From JAPPOI01 sp028818055 (GTDB taxonomy: Bacteria > Pseudomonadota > Alphaproteobacteria > Rhodobacterales > Rhodobacteraceae), in contig OZ253954.1 of NCBI GenBank assembly GCA_965267405.1, positions 2,170,001 through 2,234,000 on the forward strand: DNA of 64,000 nt, written 5' to 3'. The notes under the pieces were generated by a model that saw only the letters and a list, made by a program, of their open reading frames with translations, was not told the DNA's origin and did not search any database. Of the stretch, positions 52,186 to 60,539 are shown in pieces (within the stretch, counting starts at the first letter, position 1; each line of letters begins with the position of its first letter). The position numbers were made by a program, and so were the translations under genes.

Positions 52186-52860
52186 ATGGGAACCACCAAG
52201 CCACTTCACCGCAACGATCCAACCAAAGAACCATTGGTCGGAAACGTCAAAGTCACGCGTGATGACTGGTTGAATGCCGCGATGGCAATCATGGTGGATG
52301 ATGGTGTGGCGAATGTGAAAGTAATGACGCTCGCGGATCGATTGAACGTGTCGCGCTCAAGCTTCTATTGGTACTTCAAAGACCGGGACGACATTCTGAC
52401 AGCGTTGTTGGAGCACTGGCAGAAGACGAACACCGGCTCGCTTGTGCGGCACACCGAAATGCCTGCCGAAACCATCACTGAGGCGTGCTGCAACGTCTTC
52501 CGGTGTTTTGTGACGCCCGAGCTTTTCGACATAGCTCTCGACTTTGCGGTTCGCGACTGGGCACGGAGAGCTCCAGCAGTGCGCCAAAGCCTTGATGCGT
52601 CAGATGCCAAGCGCCTTGCCGCACTTCAAGCGATGTTCGAGCGCTTTGGATTTGATCCCACAGATGCGCTCGTTCGATCTCGGACACTATATTATATGCA
52701 GATCGGATATATTGACGCCGATCTGCGTGAGCCCATGCAAGAACGCTTGCGATTGAACCCCTACTATCTTTTCATCTTTACGGGACAGCACGCTTCCTCG
52801 GCTGAACTTGCCGAATTCCGTGCGTACGTTGAAGCCATCCAAACCGGAGAACGCCCATGA
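52186..52860 (+). CDS. TetR-family transcriptional regulator
   Basis: A 224-residue regulator. The helix-turn-helix is VMTLADRLNVSRSSFYWYFKDRDDIL (about 45-70), followed by a helical ligand domain. It starts 3 bases after the MttB-like stop and overlaps the flavoprotein gene by ATGA. It is the likely ligand-responsive repressor of this operon, with the palindrome at 48176 as candidate site. Confidence 0.9.
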   Translation: MGTTKPLHRNDPTKEPLVGNVKVTRDDWLNAAMAIMVDDGVANVKVMTLADRLNVSRSSFYWYFKDRDDILTALLEHWQKTNTGSLVRHTEMPAETITEACCNVFRCFVTPELFDIALDFAVRDWARRAPAVRQSLDASDAKRLAALQAMFERFGFDPTDALVRSRTLYYMQIGYIDADLREPMQERLRLNPYYLFIFTGQHASSAELAEFRAYVEAIQTGERP

Positions 52861-54161
52861 GCAATCCAGACGCAATCATCATTGGAACCGGGGTAATCGG
52901 AACCGCAACCGCGTTTGAATTGGCGAAGTTGGGCTTCAAGACTCTATCGTTGGATAGGAACACGCAAATCGGCCACGGATCTACTGCTGGATCATGCGCA
53001 ATCATCAGAATGCACTATTCAACGTTCGACGGTACGGCATTCGCGTGGGAGGGCTATCACTATTGGCGCGACTGGGCGGAGTATCTCGAATTGCCGTCGA
53101 CCGCCAACCTGGCTGAATTCCGTGAATGTGGGTGTATGGTGATGCGCACGCCCGAAAACGATTTCCTGAACAAGCACCTCAAAAACAGTCTGGATCTGAA
53201 TATCCCGGTCGAAGAATGGGATGAGTCACAAATCTTGGCGCGCATGCCAATATATGCACTGGAAAGCTATCATCCGCCGAAAGCTCGCGAAGACGATGCC
53301 TTTGGCCAGCCCAACGGAAAATCTCTTCATGGAGCTTTGTATTGGCCCAACGGGGGATATGTAACTGATCCTGCGTTGTCCTCGCAAAACTTGGCTGATG
53401 CTGCACGTCAGTATGGAGCTGAGTTCCGAATGGGCGTTGAAGTGGCGGAGATAATGCAGGCGGATGGAAAAGTAACAGGTGTAAGGCTTGCGGACGGCGG
53501 AGAAATCCACGCCCCAATTGTCGTCAATGTCGCTGGCCCGGGTTCAGCGATTATCAATGAGATGGCCGGGGTAACCGAAGAGATGACGATCAAAACCCGT
53601 CCACTCAGGCAAGAAGTGGTTCACGTGCCGTCGCCTGAGGGATTCGATTTCGAGGGTCAGGCGCCGGTGGTCTCTGACAACGATATCGGATGCTACGTGC
53701 GGCCCGAGCACGGAAACCATATCCTGATTGGCTCTGAGGACCCGGAGTGCGATCCGCACTATTGGACAGAGAACGATACAGACTATGACCGGAATTTCAC
53801 TGAACAATGGACGACACAGGCTTTGCGATATGCTCAGCGCGTCCCTTCGTTGGGAATACCGTCAAAACTGCGCGGTGTAGTCGATCTTTATGACGCATCC
53901 ACAGATTGGATTCCGATCTACGACAAGTCGTCATTGGGTGGGTATTATATGGCCTGTGGAACAAGCGGAAACCAATACAAGAATGCACCTATCGCAGGGA
54001 AAATGATGGCGGCGCTCATAAAGTACTGCGAGGATGGAGCAGATCACGATGTTGCCCCATTAGATTTCCAACTTCCATACATTCAGCGGAATATCGACGT
54101 TGGGTTCTATTCTCGGAAACGACAAATCAACGAGGAAAGCAGCTTCTCGGTTTTGGGATGA
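52857..54161 (+). CDS. FAD-dependent amine oxidoreductase (DAO / sarcosine oxidase beta type)
   Basis: A 434-residue flavoprotein. It begins with IIIGTGVIGTATAFELAKLG (dinucleotide fold) and STAGSCAIIRMHYS, the segment around the flavin in sarcosine-oxidase-like enzymes; SSLGGYYMACGTSGNQYKNAP near the C-terminus is the second flavin contact. It lacks the GcvT domain. It ends the operon and could oxidise a demethylated product such as sarcosine or an N-methyl amino acid. Confidence 0.87.
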   Translation: MSNPDAIIIGTGVIGTATAFELAKLGFKTLSLDRNTQIGHGSTAGSCAIIRMHYSTFDGTAFAWEGYHYWRDWAEYLELPSTANLAEFRECGCMVMRTPENDFLNKHLKNSLDLNIPVEEWDESQILARMPIYALESYHPPKAREDDAFGQPNGKSLHGALYWPNGGYVTDPALSSQNLADAARQYGAEFRMGVEVAEIMQADGKVTGVRLADGGEIHAPIVVNVAGPGSAIINEMAGVTEEMTIKTRPLRQEVVHVPSPEGFDFEGQAPVVSDNDIGCYVRPEHGNHILIGSEDPECDPHYWTENDTDYDRNFTEQWTTQALRYAQRVPSLGIPSKLRGVVDLYDASTDWIPIYDKSSLGGYYMACGTSGNQYKNAPIAGKMMAALIKYCEDGADHDVAPLDFQLPYIQRNIDVGFYSRKRQINEESSFSVLG

Positions 54162-54636
54162 GCTCACGCCGTTTATCGAATCGAAAACTGCACATCTCTG
54201 CGAGAATCCTGCATCCGTTGGCTGAACGCTAACAAATACTCGGTTTCTCTATGATCACTAATCCGGGGAGTGAGCCCCCAGTTCGTTCGCGTTACGGAAA
54301 GAATGAAACAGTGCCACATTTTTGGCCCGGCCAGCGCAACAATGAACGGCAATTTTTCGGTAGAAAAAATCTAATATTTTCAGAAATTTAAGAACAGATG
54401 CGCGGCGGCCCGCGCATTGGTGACGTTCTGATCGGAATTTTGGCGACAACACGGCACCGCCATCATTTTCTCGCCACATTCTTACGTCCGTTTAGGGCTC
54501 AATTCGTTTTGAGTTTTTTGAGTGGGCACCTCCTGGCAGCATGACTCAGCAGCCGTTTCGCCCGCAGGTCCGAGTTCCCAACGACTGATGAAACAACCGC
54601 CGCGCATCCTGCACCGGGTGCGCAAACGGGAGAGGT
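54162..54636. other. 475-base intergenic region upstream of the RTX gene
   Basis: No convincing coding region was found. The middle (about 54340-54390) is A/T-rich. A perfect 8-bp inverted repeat, ATGCGCGG-CGGC-CCGCGCAT, lies at 54398-54417. The region probably holds the RTX promoter and its control sites, which cannot be located from sequence alone. Confidence 0.5.
54398..54417. repeat. Inverted repeat upstream of RTX gene
   Basis: ATGCGCGG and CCGCGCAT flank a 4-base loop. No T run follows, so it is not a standard terminator for the operon that ends at 54161. It could be an RNA hairpin in a long leader or a protein-binding site. Confidence 0.4.
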
Positions 54637-57600
54637 ATGACTATGAATACGACCGCTTACTTTGACGCATCCAACGTTGATACACCGGCCGGGCTTACGC
54701 CTGTCGTTGCGATGGCAGACATTTCGGGCATTCCAAGCGAGGGCACAGGTCTCGCTGGCTCTGCGTATGTGACCGGATCAGGCATCTGGAATATCGACAA
54801 AGCGCGTGATGCGGCCGAAGGAGAGGCCGTCGCTACATTCGTCACAAGCGAATTTGGCTACCGCTCGCACAAAAGCGATACGACAATTTCAGAGTTTCTT
54901 GGTGACGACGGTGCTTCTGTTGTTGGCGACGGAGATGCCGAAATGGGCCCTTCGGCCCTGTCGTTCACAGGCTATGTGTACATTCCACCTGGTGTCCACG
55001 AGATCGCCATCACATCGGATGATGGGTTCGATCTGAATATTGGCGGTATCAACTTCAGCGAATTTGCGAATGGCCGAGGCACCGACACCACGGCGCGTGT
55101 GGCCGAGTTTGAAGGCGGATTGTATCAAGTTGATTTGCTGTATTTCGATGGTGGCGGTGGGATGTCGCTATCGATGGAGATCGATGGTCTCCCGGTCGAT
55201 CAAAGCGCGTTCTATCAAGACCCAGCGGACTTCACGAGCCCGGACGCTGGCGTCCCAATTGTGCCGGTCGACGAATATCATCCGTCGTTCTTTGTCGAAG
55301 CAGCCGTCGACGGCGACAACCCCATTTCGACGAGCGACGCGCGCGACGTGGTGACTGGCGACGGTGGCGACGACACGATCGACGGCCAAGGCGGCGACGA
55401 CGAGCTGATGGGCGGCTTCGGCGACGATATTCTTCTTGGGGGTGACGGCGACGATGTCATGGACGGTGGATACGGTTCTGACGTTCTTAACGGTGGCGCA
55501 GGTGATGACCTGCTCATCGCTCGTTCTGACGCCGGAGAGCAAAGGATCGGACAGTTGGCGATTGATCGGCCAACGCGCGGCGATCCTGATGGCGAGGTGG
55601 ATGAAACACTTCAAAAGCTGTCGGCTTATGCCAATGAGACAATCGTCGGAGACGACGTACTGATTGGCGGCGAAGGCTCCGATACTTTTCTGATTTCTCC
55701 GCAGATTGACGCGAAGCTCGACATCATCCAGCAGCACGTGAAGTCAGACGGAACGATCAATTGGGCAGGTGTCGCCGGCGAAAACGACGAAGTCCATGAT
55801 CACTGGGTCGATAGCGCCGGCATCGATATTATCGCCGACTACAATGCCGCTGAAGACCACATTGCGGTTATTGGCCACACTGCAGTTCCATATGTGACCT
55901 ATGCAGACGTGATGGGCGATGAAGCTCTCGAGTCGATCATCACGATCATCTCACAACAGCACGGCGGCGGCGGAGCCCATGACCGCGACCTAATCGGCCA
56001 AGTCATCGTTCATGGCGATTTGGTCGACGTTGATGACATTCAAACGGATGCCGGTGTCACATACGGTGTTGTTGAGGGCTATGACGACGTAGCTGAGGCG
56101 CTGGTCGCTCCGGGTGAGGAAAAAATCACCATCGTGAATGGTGAAGAAGTCAAGGGATACGATACCCGAACACCGACAGAGGGTGCCGCCAAGGATAGCA
56201 ACAACGGAACCGGAACCGAGAACCTTGGCGCTGTGACCGGCGACCCCTACGCAGCGTTCGACAACGATAATTTCAGCGAAGACATGCTGGCAGCTGGCGG
56301 AGGTGAAGACACCGGGTACAACGAGAGCCGCTATCCGTTTGATCAGTTAGATACTGTCGATGCTGTCGGTGGCGACATAGACGGTACGGCAGGCAACGAC
56401 GAGCTTGGGCAGGCCGAAACTGCTGAGCCAGGTGGAATGCCGGGTGCATTGGGCTTCTGGAGCTTTGGCAACGGGGTTGAGGGGGCTTATGACGATCTTC
56501 GTGGTGAAGGCGGCGACGTCAAAGCCTACACGCTTTATGAGAACCAGGCACTTCTGAATACCAACGCCAGCACCGATGGTCCCAACGGCGAGCCCAACGG
56601 CGCGCTGTACTTTAATGGTGAAGACAGCTTTGCATTCCTTGAGCATGATCCGTCCATGACGGTGACCCAAGGCACAATCGCCATGTGGGTTCGCCCTGAT
56701 GACCTTGGTGAAAAGTCGATGTTTGTCACCAAGGATCACTCGGGACCGGAGGAGGGGAGCCACTTCAGGCTTGGCCACACCGACGATGGTGGATTGTTCC
56801 TGCGGTTTGCCGACCCCTACAAAACCAATCACGCTTGGGAAACAGGTCCGCTTCTGACTGAAGGGGAATGGGCCCATATCGCGGTCAACTTCACTGAAAG
56901 TGGAATCACTGTTTACCTGAACGGCCAACCGGTGCCGGACAACAGTTGGACCGCGAAGGAAGGTGGCGATGCCACTCCGGGTGCGCAAGGTGAAGCGATG
57001 TTGCTTCAGAACGAAGAGCCGTGGGTGTTTGGAGCCGATCAATACAGGGCTGAATTGAACGACACTGCCCAAGAATTCGCGACAGATAACGAAGACCTTC
57101 GAAACGAATTTGAAGGCGCCATCGCCGACTTCGGTGTTTGGGGTGGGTTCTCGATGGACGACGCCTTGCGACAGTCCGAGATCATCAGCCTCATGAACAA
57201 TGGCCCGCAAGAGGCTTTGACAAATCCTTCAGGCCAACAGCCAATGGTTGTTGCTAACGATACGATCGAGGGACTGGCAGGCAACGACACCATAGACGGT
57301 GAAGCCGGCGATGATCTTCTGGATGGTGGTGAAGGCAATGACAACATCCAAGGCGGTTATGGAGACGACCACGTAATCGGTGGCGACGGTAACGACACGC
57401 TTGATGGTGGCCGTGGAAATGACTTGCTAGAAGGCGGTGACGGCGACGACATCTTGATCAGCCGCGCCGACACAGGTGAGCAGCGCGCTGGCCAGTTGGT
57501 GCTCGATAATCCATCCCGTCCCACCGACGGTGATATTCATGAGGAATACCTGAAGCTGGCCGACTGGATTGATCAAGAGATCCAAGGTGATGATGTTCTC

Positions 57601-59313
57601 ATTGGCGGCGGAGGCGCGGACCACTTCCAGTTCGAAACGCTGATTAATGCCAAAAAGGACATCATCGCAGAACACACCAACGACGACCGCACAATCAATT
57701 GGGGTGGTGTTGCTGGTGAAAACAAATACGTCCACGACCACTGGGTCGATGGGCTTGGTGTCGACGTAATTGCCGACTTCAACAAAGAGGAAGGCGATAC
57801 GATCTCTGTTATTGGTCACACGACCAACATCGAAGTGGACTATCGTACAATCGACGCCGATGGAGATGGCGTGGATGATGATGCGGTATCGGTCATCACC
57901 GTTTACTCACAACAAGGCAACGGTGGTGGGGCCCACGACGAAGATTATCTTGGATACATAGTCGTGCATGGTGACCGTGTCGAAGAAGATGACATTACCA
58001 CCGATGCAGGTGCGCTTTATGGTGTCGTCGAAACTATCGACGACATTCAGGAAGCTGTGGCGCCTAACGGCGAAACCAAGTGGATCGAGTTGGAAGACGG
58101 CACGATGCACCTTGGCTACGACACCCGAGATGTCGATGGCGATCCTGTTGGCACTTCGCCATGGGAATACTCATCCAATGACTGGTTGAACTCTGGGTCG
58201 GTCGATCTTGCGTCATCTCTTCCGGATGGCCTTGAAGAACCTGGCATCCTGATGGTGAACGATGGCGGCGCTTTCGGTGGCGGCAACGATCCGATCGAAG
58301 TTCCTCATACCGCGGAACAGGCGACCTCGTCGGGAACGTGGGCGTTTAACTTCAATGCCGATAATCCGGGCAATGGCCAGAACCAGGCTCTTATCTCGAA
58401 AGATCACTCTGGATTTGAAACAGGTGGACACCTGACGGCCTACATAACCGGCAATGGCGTCCTCAAAGTTCGCTTCCAAAGCGAAACTGAAGAAAAGTAC
58501 CTTGTCGATTGGAAAACAAAGATCGAAGCGGACACCGATTATCACTTCGCATTTACATTCGATGAAGACGAAATCGCTCTTTATCTGGATGGTGAGTTGA
58601 TTGACGCCGACACCGGTTTCGAAGGCGGAATGAGCGGGAACGAAGAAGACCTTGCCATTGGTGCCTCTACACGCACTCGCATCGATGAGAATGACAACCT
58701 GCAGTGGCACTTCGACGGTGACATTGAAGATGTGATGCTTCTTGACCGACCTTTGGAGGAAGTTGAGATCCTGCTTCTGGCCGAAGCAGATAACGATTTG
58801 GATGCCTTAGCCGGTCTCTACGGTGAAGAAGTCGCAGAAGAGCCTGAAGAGGAAACCGAGGAAGAAGAAACCGAAGAAGAAACAGGCGAAGAGACACCTG
58901 AAGAGGAAGAAACCGAAGAGACTCCTGAGGAAGAGGAGGAGGAAGAAGAAGAGGAGACTCCAGAGGAGGAACCTGAAGAGGAAGAAGAAACACCTGAAGA
59001 GGAGCCTGAGGAGGAAGAGGAGGAAACTCCCGAAGAGGAACCGGAAGAAGAAGAGGAAGAAGAAACCCCGGAGGAAGAACCGGTATCAGGTGAATCCGGC
59101 TTCGCAGCGGTCATCTCGCGATTGATCAATATCCTTCTTTCAATCTTCGGAATGGGTGGAGATGACACACCACCGCCAGCTCCGGAGGATATCGAGGAAG
59201 AACTGGATGAAATCACCGATCTTCTCACCGACATGCTTCCTGAGAGGGGTGCGCCCGAAGACGAGATGCTTCCTGAAGATGATGAGGAAGATATGCTTGA
59301 GGCTGTCATGTAA
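54637..59313 (+). CDS. RTX-type calcium-binding repeat protein with PA14-like and LamG-like domains
   Basis: A 1558-residue acidic protein, probably exported by a type I system (no N-terminal signal peptide). In order: PA14-like domain (about 66-188), first RTX block GGDGDD-type nonapeptides (about 241-295) with a following module to 510, LamG-like domain (about 604-855), second RTX block and module (877-1165), second LamG-like domain (1188-1375), Glu-rich tract (1398-1483), a hydrophobic segment FAAVISRLINILLSIFG and an acidic tail. RTX repeats bind calcium outside the cell; LamG and PA14 folds often bind carbohydrate. A second ATG at 54643 is better spaced from GGGAG. No secretion genes are nearby. 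Confidence 0.88.
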   Translation: MTMNTTAYFDASNVDTPAGLTPVVAMADISGIPSEGTGLAGSAYVTGSGIWNIDKARDAAEGEAVATFVTSEFGYRSHKSDTTISEFLGDDGASVVGDGDAEMGPSALSFTGYVYIPPGVHEIAITSDDGFDLNIGGINFSEFANGRGTDTTARVAEFEGGLYQVDLLYFDGGGGMSLSMEIDGLPVDQSAFYQDPADFTSPDAGVPIVPVDEYHPSFFVEAAVDGDNPISTSDARDVVTGDGGDDTIDGQGGDDELMGGFGDDILLGGDGDDVMDGGYGSDVLNGGAGDDLLIARSDAGEQRIGQLAIDRPTRGDPDGEVDETLQKLSAYANETIVGDDVLIGGEGSDTFLISPQIDAKLDIIQQHVKSDGTINWAGVAGENDEVHDHWVDSAGIDIIADYNAAEDHIAVIGHTAVPYVTYADVMGDEALESIITIISQQHGGGGAHDRDLIGQVIVHGDLVDVDDIQTDAGVTYGVVEGYDDVAEALVAPGEEKITIVNGEEVKGYDTRTPTEGAAKDSNNGTGTENLGAVTGDPYAAFDNDNFSEDMLAAGGGEDTGYNESRYPFDQLDTVDAVGGDIDGTAGNDELGQAETAEPGGMPGALGFWSFGNGVEGAYDDLRGEGGDVKAYTLYENQALLNTNASTDGPNGEPNGALYFNGEDSFAFLEHDPSMTVTQGTIAMWVRPDDLGEKSMFVTKDHSGPEEGSHFRLGHTDDGGLFLRFADPYKTNHAWETGPLLTEGEWAHIAVNFTESGITVYLNGQPVPDNSWTAKEGGDATPGAQGEAMLLQNEEPWVFGADQYRAELNDTAQEFATDNEDLRNEFEGAIADFGVWGGFSMDDALRQSEIISLMNNGPQEALTNPSGQQPMVVANDTIEGLAGNDTIDGEAGDDLLDGGEGNDNIQGGYGDDHVIGGDGNDTLDGGRGNDLLEGGDGDDILISRADTGEQRAGQLVLDNPSRPTDGDIHEEYLKLADWIDQEIQGDDVLIGGGGADHFQFETLINAKKDIIAEHTNDDRTINWGGVAGENKYVHDHWVDGLGVDVIADFNKEEGDTISVIGHTTNIEVDYRTIDADGDGVDDDAVSVITVYSQQGNGGGAHDEDYLGYIVVHGDRVEEDDITTDAGALYGVVETIDDIQEAVAPNGETKWIELEDGTMHLGYDTRDVDGDPVGTSPWEYSSNDWLNSGSVDLASSLPDGLEEPGILMVNDGGAFGGGNDPIEVPHTAEQATSSGTWAFNFNADNPGNGQNQALISKDHSGFETGGHLTAYITGNGVLKVRFQSETEEKYLVDWKTKIEADTDYHFAFTFDEDEIALYLDGELIDADTGFEGGMSGNEEDLAIGASTRTRIDENDNLQWHFDGDIEDVMLLDRPLEEVEILLLAEADNDLDALAGLYGEEVAEEPEEETEEEETEEETGEETPEEEETEETPEEEEEEEEEETPEEEPEEEEETPEEEPEEEEEETPEEEPEEEEEEETPEEEPVSGESGFAAVISRLINILLSIFGMGGDDTPPPAPEDIEEELDEITDLLTDMLPERGAPEDEMLPEDDEEDMLEAVM
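55357..56166 (+). repeat. RTX protein internal module, copy 1
   Basis: Codes residues 241-510. It holds the first RTX nonapeptide block and then a conserved segment with GEQRIGQL, TINWAGVAGENDEVHDHWVD, QQHGGGGAHDRD and KGYDTR. The same order recurs at 57265-58131. Confidence 0.75.
57265..58131 (+). repeat. RTX protein internal module, copy 2
   Basis: Codes residues 877-1165. It repeats GEQRAGQL, TINWGGVAGENKYVHDHWVD, QQGNGGGAHDED and LGYDTR in the same spacing as copy 1. The two copies have diverged, so the duplication is old and kept by selection. Confidence 0.75.
58828..59085 (+). repeat. Glu/Pro/Thr low-complexity repeat in the RTX gene
   Basis: About 86 codons are almost only Glu with Pro and Thr, in units such as TPEEEPEEEEE. 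GAGGAA/GAAGAG codons make imperfect tandem repeats of 3 to about 36 bases. The tract is prone to length change and separates the LamG domain from the C-terminal secretion-like tail. Confidence 0.85.
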
Positions 59314-59338
59314 CTTGCCCGTTGCCTGACAATAGCCG

Positions 59339-59368
59339 AGCCCCGGAGGTTTTCCTCCGGGGCTTTTT
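59339..59368 (+). terminator. Rho-independent terminator after the RTX gene
   Basis: A perfect 11-bp stem (AGCCCCGGAGG, loop TTTT, CCTCCGGGGCT) is followed by a T run ending at 59368. It lies 25 bases after the RTX stop and before the inositol genes. Confidence 0.92.
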
Positions 59369-59519
59369 CGTTGCGGGTCATTTGGGGATTGGAAACCGGT
59401 CAAAAAAATATCTCAAACCACTCGAAAATGCGCTTTCGCGAATTGACCTGTTACCGCTGACACGTCAGTGTCCGAAGAAGTTGGTGACGGTTTCGGCCAA
59501 TTGTCTGGGAGGACATTCC

Positions 59520-60521
59520 GTGTTGAATATTGCTGTTCTGGGCGCTGGCCGTATCGGTCAGGTGCACGGCAAAGCTGTTGCTGCCACCGAAGGCGCGCAG
59601 CTCGTTGCAGTGACCGATCCGTTTGAGAAAGCTGCTGAAGAGTTAACGTCTCGCTTTGGCGGCGACGTAAGGTCTATGGAGCAGATTGAAGCGGATTCCG
59701 ACGTGGATGCCGTCATCATTTGTACTCCAACAGACATGCACGCGGACTTGATTGAGCGGTTTTCTCGTGCGGGTAAGTCAGTGTTTTGTGAAAAGCCTGT
59801 CGACCTGTCGGTTGAACGCGTTCAGAACTGCCTGAAAGTTGTCGAAGAAACTGGCTCGACTTTGATGGTTGGGTTCAATCGCCGGTTTGATCCCGACTTC
59901 AACGCTTTGAAAAATGCATTGGACAAAGGCGACATTGGTAAGACGGAATTGGTCGCAATAACGTCGCGTGATCCGGGCCCGCCGCCCTACGAGTATATTG
60001 AGCGATCTGGTGGCATCTTTCGGGACATGATGATTCACGATTTCGATATCGCCCGCTGGCTATTGGATGATGAGGTCGAGACGGTTTACGCCAGTGGCAG
60101 CGTTTTGGTTGACGAAGAGATTGGCAATAGAGGCGACTTTGACACTGCGAGCGTCGTTTTGACGACGGCCTCCGGTCAACAAGCAACAATCACCAATTCG
60201 CGTCGCGCCGCATACGGATATGACCAACGCATTGAAGTCCACGGCTCGGAGGGCGCTGCATTCGCCCAGAACAAGCATCAGTCGACCGTCGAGGTGGCTG
60301 GCGTCGAAGGGTATACCAAGCCGCCGCTCATGGATTTCTTCATGGATCGCTACGAAGCCGCGTATGCAATTGAAATTGCGGCATTTGTAAAGGCCGTATC
60401 GGACGGCACTGAACCACCTGCTACAGGTCATGATGGTCTTATGGCGTTAGTTCTTGCGGAAGCCGCCGATCGTTCGGCACGGGAAAAAAGTGTAATTTCT
60501 GTCCAGGCAATTCTGGGCTGA
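59520..60521 (+). CDS. iolG: Gfo/Idh/MocA-family inositol 2-dehydrogenase
   Basis: A 333-residue NAD-dependent dehydrogenase. The nucleotide fold is VLGAGRIGQVHGKAV near the N-terminus; FCEKPVDLS carries the catalytic Lys; MMIHDFDIARWLL carries the Asp-His pair of inositol dehydrogenases. The GTG at 59520 has GGGAGG 7 bases upstream; the TTG next to it is too far, and a longer frame crosses the RTX terminator. It heads an iolG-iolD-iolB run. IolG oxidises myo-inositol to scyllo-inosose. Confidence 0.87.
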   Translation: MLNIAVLGAGRIGQVHGKAVAATEGAQLVAVTDPFEKAAEELTSRFGGDVRSMEQIEADSDVDAVIICTPTDMHADLIERFSRAGKSVFCEKPVDLSVERVQNCLKVVEETGSTLMVGFNRRFDPDFNALKNALDKGDIGKTELVAITSRDPGPPPYEYIERSGGIFRDMMIHDFDIARWLLDDEVETVYASGSVLVDEEIGNRGDFDTASVVLTTASGQQATITNSRRAAYGYDQRIEVHGSEGAAFAQNKHQSTVEVAGVEGYTKPPLMDFFMDRYEAAYAIEIAAFVKAVSDGTEPPATGHDGLMALVLAEAADRSAREKSVISVQAILG

Positions 60522-60539
60522 CAATTTCGGAGATTAGAT

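Noticed and set aside
54258..54479. 73-codon minus-strand frame in the gap before the RTX gene
   Set aside because: No ribosome site, no recognisable features, and it spans an A/T-rich stretch likely to be regulatory.
56347..57210. 287-codon minus-strand frame inside the RTX gene
   Set aside because: Covered by the LamG-like coding region on the plus strand; no family features.
58828..59085. CRISPR-like direct repeats
   Set aside because: The repeats are short, irregular and in frame with a Glu-rich protein segment; there are no spacers or cas genes.
59322..59519. Upstream extension of iolG beginning at 59322
   Set aside because: It runs through the RTX terminator; the GTG at 59520 has a strong ribosome site and fits the family start.
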